Shown in pieces: positions 17,995 through 27,975 of a stretch of DNA of 64,000 nt. Each line of letters starts with the position of its first letter. Within the stretch, counting starts at the first letter, position 1. The position numbers were made by a program, and so were the translations under genes. Location: positions 1,364,001-1,428,000 of the forward strand of contig NZ_CP012831.1 in the NCBI RefSeq assembly GCF_001307275.1. The letters are read 5' to 3'. Source of the DNA: Pseudomonas fluorescens (GTDB taxonomy: Bacteria; Pseudomonadota; Gammaproteobacteria; Pseudomonadales; Pseudomonadaceae). The notes under the pieces were generated by a model. The model was not told the DNA's origin. It made no database searches and worked only from the letters and a program-made list of their open reading frames with translations.

Positions 17995-19090
17995 TTACAG
18001 CCCTTGTTTGAGGCTGGCGATCAGGTATTCATCGATATCGCCGTCGAGCACCTTGTCGCAATCGCTGCGTTCGATGCTGGTACGCAGGTCCTTGATCCGC
18101 GAGGCGTCGAGCACGTACGAACGGATCTGGTGACCCCAGCCGATGTCCGACTTGGTGTCTTCCAGCGCCTGGGACGCCGCGTTGCGTTTCTGCACTTCCT
18201 GCTCGTACAGGCGGGCCCGCAGCATCTTCATCGCGGTGTCTTTGTTGGCGTGCTGGGAACGCTCGTTCTGGCAACTGACCACAGTGTTGGTCGGTACGTG
18301 GGTAATCCGTACCGCCGAGTCGGTGGTGTTGACGTGCTGGCCACCGGCCCCGGAGGAACGGTAGGTGTCGATGCGCAGGTCCGCCGGGTTGATCTCGATT
18401 TCGATGTTGTCGTCGATTTCCGGCGAAACGAACACGGCCGAGAACGAGGTGTGGCGACGGTTGCCGGAGTCGAACGGGCTCTTGCGCACCAGGCGGTGCA
18501 CGCCGATCTCGGTCCGCAGCCAGCCAAAGGCGTATTCGCCCTTGATGTGCACGGTGGCGCCCTTGATCCCGGCGACTTCACCGGCCGACAGTTCCATGAT
18601 GGTGGCGTCGAAACCGCGCTTGTCAGCCCAGCGCAGGTACATGCGCAGCAGGATGTTGGCCCAGTCCTGGGCCTCGGTGCCGCCGGAACCGGCCTGGATG
18701 TCCAGGTAGGCGTTGTTCATGTCCATCTCGCCGCTGAACATGCGACGGAATTCCAGCTTGGCGAGGTTCTCGTCGAGGCGTGTCAGCTCGGCGACGACAT
18801 CGCCGACCGCGCCTTCATCGTTCTCTTCGACAGCCATGTCCAGCAGGTCGCGGCAATCGGCCAGGCCGCTGGACAACTCGTCCAGGGTCTCGACGATCTG
18901 CGCCAGCGCAGAACGCTCGCGGCCCAGTTCCTGGGCGTACGAAGGGTTGTTCCAGACATTCGGATCTTCAAGCTCGCGATTGACTTCGGTCAGGCGCTCA
19001 TGCTTTTGATCGTAGTCAAAGATACCCCCGAATAGTTTCGGAGCGCTCGGACAGGTCCTTGATGGTGTTAAGGATCGGGTTGATTTCCAT
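17995..19090 (-). CDS. prfB: Peptide chain release factor 2, with programmed +1 frameshift
   Basis: RF2 releases peptides at UGA and UAA. The gene is in two frames. Codons from the ATG at 19090 read [24 protein letters not shown] to a CTT at 19021-19019, then an in-frame TGA at 19018-19016. Skipping the T at 19018 continues the frame as GAC from 19017 to the stop at 17995, giving 364 residues, the normal RF2 length. The slippery CTT-TGA-C with a G-rich internal ribosome site (CGGGGG) just upstream is the classic autoregulatory site. SPF (anticodon tripeptide, RKSPFDSG) and the GGQ motif (SGAGGQHVN) are both present. Confidence 0.97.
19012..19032 (-). promoter_or_regulatory. RF2 programmed frameshift site
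   Basis: Reading leftward, CGGGGGTATCTTTGAC contains a Shine-Dalgarno-like G run, the slippery CTT and the weak stop context TGAC. When RF2 is scarce, ribosomes shift +1 and make more RF2. Confidence 0.95.
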
Positions 19091-19220
19091 GGCGGGCAGC
19101 ACTCGTTGGCGAACTTTTGAAAGCCGGCGAGTATAACGTAATCAAGCGCCAGCGGCAGCCCGCCTGGCGGCTTTAGAGGATTGAGGCTTGCTCAGCGCAG
19201 ATCGCTCGTAACAAGTGAGC

Positions 19221-19308
19221 TGTGGGAGCAAGGCTTGCCCGCGATGAAGTCGGTGCGGTTTCAAGTGGAAACAAGGTGCCTTCATCGCGGGCAAGCCTTG
19301 CTCCCACA
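19221..19308. repeat. REP pair, GGGAGCAAGGCTTGCCCGCGAT type
   Basis: Inverted arms TGTGGGAGCAAGGCTTGCCC and complement lie between prfB and wspR, downstream of the wsp operon. The same class recurs at 51657. Confidence 0.9.
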
Positions 19309-19348
19309 AGCTTATCCCTCACCACAAAAGCCAACTCGCCCAGCTGTA

Positions 19349-20353
19349 TTATTCGACCCCCACCCGATTACGCCCATTGTGCTTGGCCAGGTACAGCCCC
19401 TTGTCCGCCGCCGAGATCAATTGCCGGCAATCGCCACCTTGCTGCGGCGTGACGGTCGAGACGCCAATGCTGATGGTCAGGTTCTCGCCGCCGTCGGGCG
19501 TGGTGTGGGGGATTTTCAGGGCGACGACGCTCTGGCGCAGTTTCTCGGCCATCAACCGGGCGCCGCCCGGCGAGGTGCCGGGCAGCACCAGGGCGAACTC
19601 CTCGCCGCCGTAGCGGGCCGGCAAGTCGGACGGACGGCTGCACGCCTCGCGGATCGCCGTGGCGACCTTGCGCAGGGCTTCGTCGCCCTCCAGGTGACCG
19701 AAGTTGTCGTTGTAGGCCTTGAAGTAGTCCACGTCGATCATCAGCAGCGACAGTTGGCTCTGGTCGCGCATCGCCCGGCGCCATTCCAGCTCCAGGTACT
19801 CATCGAAATGCCGGCGATTGGACAGCCCGGTCAGGCCGTCGGAGTTCATCAACCGTTGCAGCACCAAGTTGGTGTCGAGCAGCTGCTGCTGGCTGACCCG
19901 CAGTGCGCGATAGGCCGCGTCGCGCTGCAACAGCATCATGTAGGAACGCGAGTGATAGCGGATGCGCGCCACCAGTTCGATGTTGTCCGGCAACTTGACC
20001 AGGTAGTCGTTGGCCCCGGCGGCGAACGCCGCGCTCTTGACCAGCGGGTCCTCCTTGGTGGACAGGACAATGATCGGAATATCGCGGGTGGCGGGATGGT
20101 TACGGTACTCGCGCACCAGGCTCAGGCCGTCGAGGCCGGGCATCACCAGGTCCTGGAGAATCACCGTCGGCTTGATACGAATCGCCTGGGCGATGGCCTG
20201 GTGGGGGTCGGAGCAGAAATGGAAGTCGATGTTTTTTTCATTCGACAGCCCGCGCCGCACCGCTTCGCCGATCATCGCCTGATCGTCGACGAGCAAGACC
20301 ATGGCGGCGTTCTCATCGCGCTTGAAATCGTCGAGCTGCAGGTCATTCATCAT
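19349..20353 (-). CDS. wspR: WspR, response-regulator diguanylate cyclase
   Basis: This is a 334-residue output protein of the Wsp system. The N-terminal receiver domain has its phosphorylated Asp at about residue 68 ([13 protein letters not shown]). A helical stalk is followed by a GGDEF domain with an active GGEEF. The inhibitory RxxD site (RPSD) lies five residues before GGEEF, so c-di-GMP feedback should operate. Phosphorylation by WspE should raise c-di-GMP and so favour wrinkly biofilm growth, as established for P. fluorescens and P. aeruginosa. It is the last gene of the operon, 45 nt after wspF. Confidence 0.95.
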   Translation of the reverse strand: MMNDLQLDDFKRDENAAMVLLVDDQAMIGEAVRRGLSNEKNIDFHFCSDPHQAIAQAIRIKPTVILQDLVMPGLDGLSLVREYRNHPATRDIPIIVLSTKEDPLVKSAAFAAGANDYLVKLPDNIELVARIRYHSRSYMMLLQRDAAYRALRVSQQQLLDTNLVLQRLMNSDGLTGLSNRRHFDEYLELEWRRAMRDQSQLSLLMIDVDYFKAYNDNFGHLEGDEALRKVATAIREACSRPSDLPARYGGEEFALVLPGTSPGGARLMAEKLRQSVVALKIPHTTPDGGENLTISIGVSTVTPQQGGDCRQLISAADKGLYLAKHNGRNRVGVE

Positions 20354-20398
20354 GGTGGCTTACCTGGGTACGGCCCGGGGCAAGGCTCGCGGGGTTCT

Positions 20399-21409
20399 TC
20401 ATGGGGTCACAATCTCCAACAGCCGTGGCGCGATGGCGTCCAGGGCAAGAATATGGACGGCGGCATCGATGGCGGCCGCGGCTTTGGGCATGCCATACAC
20501 CGCGCTGCTGCGCTGGTCCTGAGCGATGGTCACGTAGCCCTGCTGACGCATGAGTTTAAGCCCTTGCGCACCGTCGCGGCCCATGCCGGTGAGCAATACG
20601 CCCACCGCGTCACCGCTCCAGTACTGGGCGACACTTTCAAAAAACACGTCGATGGAGGGCCGGTAGATCTCGTTCACCGGCTCGGCGGTGTAGGCCAGTG
20701 TGCCGTCCTTCAACAAACGCAGATGATGGTTGGTCCCGGCCAGCAACACCGTGCCACTTTGCGGCGTCTCGCCGTGCCGGGCCAGGCGCACCGTGTGGCC
20801 CGACACGCTGCCCAGCCACTCGGCCATGCCCGCGGCGAACACCTCGTCCACATGTTGGACCAGCACGATCGCTGGGGCAAAGTCCCGCGGCAACGCCTTG
20901 AGCAGCACTTCCAGCGCCGCCGGCCCGCCCGCCGATGACCCGATGGCCACCAGGCTCTTGCGCGACACCGCCGTACGCTGCGCCGCTGGCGCGGGGCGTT
21001 CATGCCTGTTGCGCTCACCGATCAGCCAGCCGATGTTGGCGATCTTGCGCAGCAGCGGCGCAGCCGCGTCCGCCGGATTACCAACACCCAGGGCCGGGGT
21101 ATCGACCACATCCAGCGCGCCATGGCCCATGGCCTCGAACACCCGGTGGACGTTCTGCTGGCTGTCCCCGGTGACAATCACGATAGCGCAGGGGCTGTCG
21201 GCCATGATCCGCCGGGTGGCCTCCACGCCATCCATGATCGGCATGAGCAGGTCCATCAGGATCAGGTCAGGGGTGTATTCGGCGCAACGCTGCACCGCCT
21301 CGGCCCCGTTGACGGCCACCCAGACCAGCTGATGCGCCGGCTCGAACGCCAAGGCGCGACGCAGGGCCTCGACCGCCAGGGGCATGTCATTGACGATGGC
21401 GATCTTCAA
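20399..21409 (-). CDS. wspF: WspF, CheB-like methylesterase
   Basis: This 336-residue protein has an N-terminal receiver (Asp in DLILMDLLMPIMDG) and a C-terminal CheB methylesterase. Catalytic parts seen are IGSSAGGPAALE (Ser), LVQHVDE (His) and TGMGRDGAQGL (Asp). It removes methyl groups from WspA and so damps the pathway. Loss-of-function mutations in wspF are the classic route to wrinkly colonies; none is visible here. It overlaps wspE by four bases. Confidence 0.95.
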   Translation of the reverse strand: MKIAIVNDMPLAVEALRRALAFEPAHQLVWVAVNGAEAVQRCAEYTPDLILMDLLMPIMDGVEATRRIMADSPCAIVIVTGDSQQNVHRVFEAMGHGALDVVDTPALGVGNPADAAAPLLRKIANIGWLIGERNRHERPAPAAQRTAVSRKSLVAIGSSAGGPAALEVLLKALPRDFAPAIVLVQHVDEVFAAGMAEWLGSVSGHTVRLARHGETPQSGTVLLAGTNHHLRLLKDGTLAYTAEPVNEIYRPSIDVFFESVAQYWSGDAVGVLLTGMGRDGAQGLKLMRQQGYVTIAQDQRSSAVYGMPKAAAAIDAAVHILALDAIAPRLLEIVTP

Positions 21410-23670
21410 GCGCGCGCCCCTCCGATCAGTTCAACCACGGCGTCGAGCAAGGCGTCGTCGTGGAAGCTCGCCTTGGCCAAATAATAGTCGGCGCCGGCGT
21501 CGAGGCCACGGCGACGATCCTCTTCACGATCCTTGTAGGACACCACCATCACCGGCAGCGACTGCAAGCGGTTGTCGCGCCGCAACAGCGACACCAGTTC
21601 GATACCGTCCATGCGCGGCATGTCGATATCGGTGATCAACAAGTCGAAATCCTCTGAGCGCAATGCATTCCAGCCATCCATGCCATCCACCGCCACCGCC
21701 ACGTCATAGCCGCGATTGAGCAGCAACTTGCGTTGCAGCTCGCGCACGGTCAGGGAATCGTCCACCACCAGGATTCGCTTGCGCGGGGCCTGGGCCTGGT
21801 TCTGCCGGGCGATGCGCTCCAGGCGCCCGGTATCGAGCAACTTTTCCACCGAGCGCAGCAGGTCTTCGACATCGATAATCAACACCACCGAGCCATCGTC
21901 GAGCAGGGCCCCGGCGGAAATGTCCTGGACCTTGCCCAGGCGTTCGTCCAGGGGCAGGACGACCAGGGTTCGCTCGCCGATGAACCGCTCCACCGCCACC
22001 CCGTAGATCGTCTCGCGCTCGCGGATCACCACAACCTTGAGGGTCTGGCCGCCGTTCTGCGTCGACGGGCGATCGAGCAACTGGCTGGCGGCGACCAAGC
22101 CGATATGCCGGCCTTCGTGCCAGAAATGCTGACGCCCTTCGACCTGGACGATGTCTTCCGGCGCCAGGTCGCACATGCGTTCAATGTGAGCCAGGGGAAA
22201 GGCGTACGCCTCACTGCCGACTTCCACCACCAGGCTGCGCACCACCGACAGCGTCAGCGGCACCTCGAGATGGAAACGACTGCCCTCCCCCGCCGTCTGC
22301 TCCAGCACCACCGCCCCGCGCAACTGCCGGACCATGTGCTGGACGGCGTCCAGGCCGACGCCGCGCCCGGATACTTCGGTGACTTTGTCGCGCAGGCTGA
22401 AACCGGGCAGGAACAGGAAGGTCAGCAGTTCCTCTTCGCTCAGGCTGGCGGCGGTTTGCTCAGGGGAAAGACCGCGCTCGACGATGCTGCGGCGCACCCG
22501 CTCCAGGTCCACCCCGGCGCCGTCGTCCACCAACTCCAAGACCAGCAGGCCAGCCTGATGAGAGGCGCGCAGGCGGATCAGGCCTTCGGCGGGCTTGCCG
22601 GCCAGTATCCGTTGCTCCGGTGCTTCGATGCCGTGGTCCACGGCGTTGCGCAGCAAGTGGGTCAGTGGCGCTTCGAGCTTTTCCAGCACATCGCGATCGA
22701 CCTGGGTTTTCTCGCCTTCGATCTCCAGGCGTACCTGTTTGCCCAGGCTGCGGCCCAGGTCACGGACCATACGCACCTGCCCCGAAAGCACATCGGCGAA
22801 CGGCCGCATGCGACAGGCCAGCGCCGTGTCGTACAGCACCTGCGCCCGTTGACTGGCCTGCCAGGCGAATTCATCCAGCTCGGCGGCTTTCTGCGCCAGC
22901 AACTGCTGGGTCTCGGCGAGCAAGCGGCGGGCATCGCCAAGGGCTTCCTGGGCCTGCAGGCTCAGGGCATGGTCCTTGAGGTGTACGTTCAACTCTTCAA
23001 GGGCGCGCAAGCCAGTGCCTTGCTGGCGCTTGAGCCGTTGCAGCGTCGCCAGCCAGGGCTTGAGGCGCTGGGTCTCGACCAAAGACTTGCTCGACAGGTC
23101 GAGCAAGCTGTTGAGACGTTCGGCCGTGACCCGCAAGACCCGCTCGCCGCCTTCGGTGACCCGTTTATTCTTCGAAGCCGGCTCCGCTGTCGCGAACGGT
23201 TCCGGAACGAGCAGCTCGACACCGATGGGGTCGACAGGCACCTCGATGCTTGTCGGTACCGGCGCTGGCAGTTGTGCAGCGTTGGGGTCGAGCAATCGCC
23301 CCATCAACGCCACATAGGCATCGATATCCGGGGCGCCGACGTTGTTGCCCGGCGTGGCGATGCGCGTCAGCAGGTCGGTGCCTTGCAGCAAGGCGTCGAT
23401 GTGCTCGGCCCCCAGCACCAGGCGCCGCTCCTGGGCACCGACCAGGCAATCCTCCATGACGTGGGCCACGCTGACGCCAGCGTTCACCCCGACGATCCGT
23501 GCCGCGCCCTTGAGGGAATGCGCCGCACGCATGCACGACTCGAGGTATTCGGCCTGGGTCGGATCGCGCTCCAGCGCCAGCAAGCCGGTGCTCAGCACCT
23601 GGACCTGGGCTTCGGCTTCCAGGCTGAACAGTTCCAGCAATGAGGCGTCGCGCATCTGGTCAGGAGTCAT
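21406..23670 (-). CDS. wspE: WspE, hybrid CheA-type histidine kinase with receiver
   Basis: This is a 754-residue kinase. The Hpt domain has its phosphorylatable His at about residue 51 (AAHSLKGAARIVG). A dimerisation region and HATPase follow (N box LLRNAVDHGIEAPEQR, VDDGAGVDLERV, SGRGVGLDAV), then a CheW-like regulatory domain, then a C-terminal receiver with Asp in LITDIDMPRMDG. It is expected to phosphorylate WspR and WspF. It overlaps wspD and wspF by four bases each, so translation is coupled. Confidence 0.95.
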   Translation of the reverse strand: MTPDQMRDASLLELFSLEAEAQVQVLSTGLLALERDPTQAEYLESCMRAAHSLKGAARIVGVNAGVSVAHVMEDCLVGAQERRLVLGAEHIDALLQGTDLLTRIATPGNNVGAPDIDAYVALMGRLLDPNAAQLPAPVPTSIEVPVDPIGVELLVPEPFATAEPASKNKRVTEGGERVLRVTAERLNSLLDLSSKSLVETQRLKPWLATLQRLKRQQGTGLRALEELNVHLKDHALSLQAQEALGDARRLLAETQQLLAQKAAELDEFAWQASQRAQVLYDTALACRMRPFADVLSGQVRMVRDLGRSLGKQVRLEIEGEKTQVDRDVLEKLEAPLTHLLRNAVDHGIEAPEQRILAGKPAEGLIRLRASHQAGLLVLELVDDGAGVDLERVRRSIVERGLSPEQTAASLSEEELLTFLFLPGFSLRDKVTEVSGRGVGLDAVQHMVRQLRGAVVLEQTAGEGSRFHLEVPLTLSVVRSLVVEVGSEAYAFPLAHIERMCDLAPEDIVQVEGRQHFWHEGRHIGLVAASQLLDRPSTQNGGQTLKVVVIRERETIYGVAVERFIGERTLVVLPLDERLGKVQDISAGALLDDGSVVLIIDVEDLLRSVEKLLDTGRLERIARQNQAQAPRKRILVVDDSLTVRELQRKLLLNRGYDVAVAVDGMDGWNALRSEDFDLLITDIDMPRMDGIELVSLLRRDNRLQSLPVMVVSYKDREEDRRRGLDAGADYYLAKASFHDDALLDAVVELIGGARA

Positions 23671-24335
23671 GACAGACTCCGGGCCACGGCGGACAGCAGC
23701 TGTTCTTCATCCAGCCAGCGCAGGCTGCGGCCTTTGTAGGGCAACACGCCACGGGTGTATTTGCCCGCCGATGGCGAAGCGCTCGCCAGGATGCGTTCAT
23801 CGATGGCGTGGATGCCGTCCACCTCATCCACCGGCACCACCACCGGCCCACCCTTGGCCGCGACAATCAACATGCGCGGCATGACCCGTGTACCGGTAAC
23901 CGCCGCGCCGGGCTCCAGGTCCAACAGCTCCACCAGCGACAGGCAGGCCACCAGTGCCCCGCGCACATTCGCCACCCCCAGCAAGGCCCGTGAGCGTTGG
24001 TGGGGCAACGAGTGGATCGGCTGCAACGGTGCCACTTCCACCAGGCTGCGCGTCGTCAGGCCCAGCCATTCCTCGCCGAGGCGGAACATCAGCAGCGAGC
24101 GCGTGACCACCTCGTTGTCCACCGGGGCCAGGGACAAGTCCCGTTGATCCTGCGGCAAGGTGTAACGGTCGAGCAGCCGGGTGGCGGCCGCCGAATACAC
24201 CGAGCAATTGCGGCAGTGGATATGCTCGACCAACAGTGGACAGGATTTATCGCCATGCACCCCGATGCGATTCCAGCAATCATCGATTGCCTGGGCATCG
24301 TCATGGGTGACGTTGTAAGAAGCCGAACCGCTCAT
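23667..24335 (-). CDS. wspD: WspD, CheW-like adaptor with N-terminal Cys cluster
   Basis: This 222-residue adaptor has a CheW domain in its C-terminal two thirds (LLMFRLGEEWLGLTTRSLVEVAPLQPIHSLPH; GVANVRGALVACLSL). It should link receptor WspA to kinase WspE. The N-terminal extension carries Cys20, Cys32, Cys41 and Cys44 with nearby histidines (EHIHCRNCSVYS), which looks like a metal or redox site. Canonical CheW lacks this segment. Four-base overlaps join it to wspC and wspE. Confidence 0.92.
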   Translation of the reverse strand: MSGSASYNVTHDDAQAIDDCWNRIGVHGDKSCPLLVEHIHCRNCSVYSAAATRLLDRYTLPQDQRDLSLAPVDNEVVTRSLLMFRLGEEWLGLTTRSLVEVAPLQPIHSLPHQRSRALLGVANVRGALVACLSLVELLDLEPGAAVTGTRVMPRMLIVAAKGGPVVVPVDEVDGIHAIDERILASASPSAGKYTRGVLPYKGRSLRWLDEEQLLSAVARSLS

Positions 24336-25597
24336 CGTTTGTGCTCACTGTCTACCGTGCGCCCGCTACGGGCGGCGCGTTCCTGCAATCGACGGGCTCC
24401 GGCCGCGTCTCCCTGGGAAGCCAGCAGCGCCGCCAGATGCACCAGGGCCTCGGCGTGTTGCGGTTCAAGATAAAGCGCCTTGCGATAAAAACCCTGGGCT
24501 TCAAGTGCACTGCCGGCCATGTCGCTGAGCAGGCCCAGCCAATAGAACACCTGGGCGTTCGGCGCATGGCTGCGCAAATACTCTTCGCACGCCGCACGGG
24601 CCTCGGCGCTTTTGCCACCGTTGGCCAGGGCGGCGATATTGGCCAGCAAGGTCGCGGCGTCGCTGCTCTTGGGTGGGGCAATCGGCGTGACGTTCGCGGC
24701 AAACGGCCGCGGCCGAATCACCGGCGCAACGACCCGGGGCGGCGGCTGACGAACCGGCAACGGCGGCGGCATCAACGCTGGCAACGGTTGAGGCTCCGCA
24801 GCCCCGTGGCGGCTGAAGGCGAACGATTGGGCTATCCCGATCGAGCGCATGCCCAGGCGTCCCAGCAAGCTGCCCTCGGCGGGGCCGATAAACAGCACGC
24901 CGTCCTGATGGGTCAGGCGCTTGAGCACCTCGAACACCTGCTGCTGGGTCGGCTGGTCGAAATAGATCAGCAAGTTGCGACAGAACACAAAATCGTAAGG
25001 TGCCTCGTGCACCAACAAGGCCGGATCCAGCAGGTTGCCCACCTGCAGGCGTACCTGTTCACGCACCCGTTCGCTGAGGCGGTAACCCTCGTCCGCGACG
25101 TCGAAATGCCGTTCGCGAAAAACCAGGTCGGCGCCACGGAAGGAGTTTTTGCCGTAGCGCGCGTCCTTGGCCCGTGCCACCGACAGCGGGCTGACGTCCA
25201 GGCCATCGACCTTGAACTGATGGGGCCCCAGGCCCGCGTCGAGCAAGGCCATGGCGATGGAATACGGCTCTTCGCCCGTGGAGCACGGCAAGCTGAGGAT
25301 CCGCAGCGCACGCAGGTGCTTGATCTCGGCCAGGCGCTTGACGGCCAGCCTGGCGAGGGTTGCGAAGGATTCGGGGTAGCGGAAGAACCAGGTCTCCGGG
25401 ACGATCACCGCTTCGATCAGCGCCTGCTGCTCCGGGGCCGAATGCTGCAGGGCCTGCCAGTATTCATCGGCGGTTCGCCCGGGCACGGCACTGATCCGTT
25501 GGCGCACGGCCCGCTCGATGATCGCGGTGCCGACGGAGGTCACGTCGAGGCCAATGCGCTCCTTGAGAAAATCGAAAAAACGTTGATCGTCGTTCAT
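24332..25597 (-). CDS. wspC: WspC, CheR-type receptor methyltransferase with TPR tail
   Basis: This 421-residue protein has a CheR N-terminal domain, then the SAM-binding methyltransferase with LSLPCSTGEEPYSIAMALLDAG and FVFCRNLLIYFD. A Pro-rich linker (about residues 275-305) and C-terminal TPR-like repeats (NAQVFYWLGLLSDMAGSALEAQGFYRKALYLEPQHAEALVHLAALL) follow. It methylates WspA and raises signalling, opposing WspF. Confidence 0.94.
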   Translation of the reverse strand: MNDDQRFFDFLKERIGLDVTSVGTAIIERAVRQRISAVPGRTADEYWQALQHSAPEQQALIEAVIVPETWFFRYPESFATLARLAVKRLAEIKHLRALRILSLPCSTGEEPYSIAMALLDAGLGPHQFKVDGLDVSPLSVARAKDARYGKNSFRGADLVFRERHFDVADEGYRLSERVREQVRLQVGNLLDPALLVHEAPYDFVFCRNLLIYFDQPTQQQVFEVLKRLTHQDGVLFIGPAEGSLLGRLGMRSIGIAQSFAFSRHGAAEPQPLPALMPPPLPVRQPPPRVVAPVIRPRPFAANVTPIAPPKSSDAATLLANIAALANGGKSAEARAACEEYLRSHAPNAQVFYWLGLLSDMAGSALEAQGFYRKALYLEPQHAEALVHLAALLASQGDAAGARRLQERAARSGRTVDSEHKR

Positions 25598-26130
25598 GGC
25601 GTTGGCCCGAGGTCGTCGAGGTCCAGCGGCGGCGCAGGAAACAGCAGCGCCCGAACGGATTCGTCGAGCAGGTCATTGACCCGCACCCATTGCAGCAACC
25701 CGTGGGCATCCTCGCGTACGGGGCCGAGGTACGGCGCCTGCCGATTGTCCAGGCCATAGGGTTTGAAATCGGCCGGATCACAACGCACGGTGTCGGTCGC
25801 CTGTTCCAGGATCAATCCCAGCACGTGCCCGGGTTGTTGCCCGTCGCTTCGATAACGCACCAGCACCAATCGTGTGCTGGTCCGGGCCTCGGCATTCTGG
25901 CCGAACGTCAGGGCGCACAGGTCGATCACCGGCACCATCGTGCCGCGCCAGGCAAGCACCCCCGCCACCCAGGACGGCGCCCGGGCAATCGGTTTGAGGG
26001 GCAAGCGCGGCAGCACCTCCACCACATCGATGGCCTGCAGGGCGTACCGTTCGTTGCCGATGCAGAACACCAGGAACAACGACTGGCGGGCCGTCGGTGC
26101 GGCGCCGCGCCGGGGATCGATTTCGCCCAT
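25594..26130 (-). CDS. wspB: WspB, CheW-like adaptor
   Basis: This is a 178-residue single CheW domain (FLVFCIGNERYALQAIDVVEVLPRLPLKPI; VAGVLAWRGTMVPVIDL; LGLILEQATDTVRC). It should scaffold WspA with WspE. Its ATG overlaps the wspA stop by one base (TGATG) and its end overlaps wspC by four. Confidence 0.92.
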   Translation of the reverse strand: MGEIDPRRGAAPTARQSLFLVFCIGNERYALQAIDVVEVLPRLPLKPIARAPSWVAGVLAWRGTMVPVIDLCALTFGQNAEARTSTRLVLVRYRSDGQQPGHVLGLILEQATDTVRCDPADFKPYGLDNRQAPYLGPVREDAHGLLQWVRVNDLLDESVRALLFPAPPLDLDDLGPTP

Positions 26131-27752
26131 CAGACTTTGAAACGCGAGACGCCGCTGCGCAGCCCCACGGCGACCTGGCTCAGCTCGTCGATGGCGGAAC
26201 TGGCCTGGCGCAGGGAATCCACGGTCTGGCTGCTGGCATCGCCCAGTTGCACCAAGGCGTGGTTGATCTGCTCCGCGCCGGTGGCCTGGGCCTGCATGCC
26301 TTCGTTGACCATCAACACCCGCGGGGCCAGGGCCTGGACCTGATGGATGATCTGCGACAGTTGCTCGCCGATCTGCTGCACTTCGGCCATGCCCCGGCGC
26401 ACTTCTTCGGAGAACTTGTCCATGCCCATCACACCGGCCGACACCGCGGACTGGATCTCACGCACCATCTGCTCGATGTCATAGGTCGCCACGGCGGTCT
26501 GGTCGGCCAGGCGCCGCACCTCCGTGGCCACCACGGCGAAACCGCGCCCGTACTCACCGGCCTTCTCGGCCTCGATGGCCGCGTTGAGGGACAGCAGGTT
26601 GGTCTGGTCGGCCACTTTGACGATGGTCACCACCACCTGGTTGATGTTGCCGGCCTTCTCGTTGAGGATCGCCAGCTTGGCGTTCACCAGGTCGGCGGCG
26701 CCCATCACCGAATGCATGGTTTCCTCCATGCGCGCCAGGCCCTGCTGGCCGGAGCCGGCAGCCACCGAGGCCTGGTCGGCGGCGGTGGAGACTTCGGTCA
26801 TGGTGCGCACCAGGTCCCGGGAGGTGGCGGCGATTTCCCGGGACGTCGCGCCGATCTCGGTGGTGGTGGCGGCGGTTTCGGTGGCCGTGGCCTGTTGCTG
26901 GCGCGAGGTGGCGGCGATCTCGGTGACCGAGGTGGTGACCTGCACGGAAGAGCGCTGGGCCTGGGACACCAGCGAGGTCAGTTCAGCCATCATGTCGTTG
27001 AAGCCGGTTTCCACGGCGCCGAATTCGTCTTTGCGCGCCAGGTTCAGGCGCCCGCTCAGGTCGCCGCTGCGCATGATCGCGAGGATCTCGACGATGCGGT
27101 TCATCGGCGCCATGATCGCCCGCATCAACAACAACCCGCACAGTACGGCGACGATCAGCGCAACCAGGAACGACAGGCCCATGGCGACCTTGGCCGCCGT
27201 CACCGCGTCGCCAATGGTCTGGGTGGCGCTTTCCGCCAGCTCGCGATTACGCTCGATGATTTGATTCAAATGCCCGCGGCCGTCGAGCCACGCCGTCGTC
27301 AGCTCTGTGTTCAGCGCCAGTCGCGCCCCTTCGTAATCCTTGCGCTGATACAGGTCCAGGACCTTCGCCAGGGCCTTGTTGAAGTCCTGGTGATTGACTT
27401 CGAACTCGTCAAAAGAGACTTGGTCGGCCGGGTTCTGGATCAACTTCTGGTAGTTCTGTATCTCTTCGCGCAGGTGCTGCTCGAAACCCTGGTAGCGGGC
27501 CTTGTCCTCGGCGGTGATTTCCCGGTTCCCCGAGAGGCCGACGATCTGTTGGGTCAGGACATAGCTGTCGACCCAGCCACCGCGGATCATCGAACTGAAA
27601 TACACCCCTGGCACCGCATCGGTCCGGACCTTTTCTTCACTGTCCTGGATCTTCAACAACCGTGAATACGAGACAACCACCATCAGCAGCATAATGGCGA
27701 TGATCACCGCAAAACTCGCCAGGATGCGTTGGCGCAATGTCCAATTCTTCAC
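26130..27752 (-). CDS. wspA: WspA, membrane chemoreceptor (methyl-accepting protein)
   Basis: This is a 540-residue receptor. Transmembrane segment 1 is near residues 12-30 ([17 protein letters not shown]). A periplasmic four-helix sensor domain follows, then TM2 ([21 protein letters not shown]), HAMP, and the signalling hairpin with [24 protein letters not shown]. WspA senses surface contact and envelope stress in other pseudomonads. I chose the GTG at 27752 because GAGG lies seven bases upstream and this gives the usual length; the longer frame adds 37 unconserved residues. First gene of the seven-gene operon. Confidence 0.95.
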   Translation of the reverse strand: MKNWTLRQRILASFAVIIAIMLLMVVVSYSRLLKIQDSEEKVRTDAVPGVYFSSMIRGGWVDSYVLTQQIVGLSGNREITAEDKARYQGFEQHLREEIQNYQKLIQNPADQVSFDEFEVNHQDFNKALAKVLDLYQRKDYEGARLALNTELTTAWLDGRGHLNQIIERNRELAESATQTIGDAVTAAKVAMGLSFLVALIVAVLCGLLLMRAIMAPMNRIVEILAIMRSGDLSGRLNLARKDEFGAVETGFNDMMAELTSLVSQAQRSSVQVTTSVTEIAATSRQQQATATETAATTTEIGATSREIAATSRDLVRTMTEVSTAADQASVAAGSGQQGLARMEETMHSVMGAADLVNAKLAILNEKAGNINQVVVTIVKVADQTNLLSLNAAIEAEKAGEYGRGFAVVATEVRRLADQTAVATYDIEQMVREIQSAVSAGVMGMDKFSEEVRRGMAEVQQIGEQLSQIIHQVQALAPRVLMVNEGMQAQATGAEQINHALVQLGDASSQTVDSLRQASSAIDELSQVAVGLRSGVSRFKV

Positions 27753-27863
27753 AGTAAAACCTCGGGCACTTGAAATGCTGGGGAGTATAGCCGAGGGCGG
27801 CGTGGCGTCTGTATGGCGGCGTGGGAGGATTTTTGACAGGCCGAGGTTCGCGATGAAATCCAT

Positions 27864-27959
27864 CCCTGTGGGAGCGAGCTTGCTCGCGATAACGGTGTAT
27901 CAGTCAAAAATGCTGCGACTGACCGGGCGCCATCGCGAGCAAGCTCGCTCCCACAGGGA
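27864..27959. repeat. REP pair, GTGGGAGCGAGCTTGCTCGCGAT type
   Basis: Inverted REP arms lie upstream of wspA and downstream of the DUF533 gene. Each holds an intact IS110 target copy. Confidence 0.92.
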
Positions 27960-27975
27960 ATAGCGTTGGGGCTGT

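Noticed and set aside
17995..18876. A short RF2 starting at 18876
   Set aside because: It ignores the upstream coding part and the programmed frameshift; the continuous frame begins at 19017 and joins the ATG-started segment from 19090.
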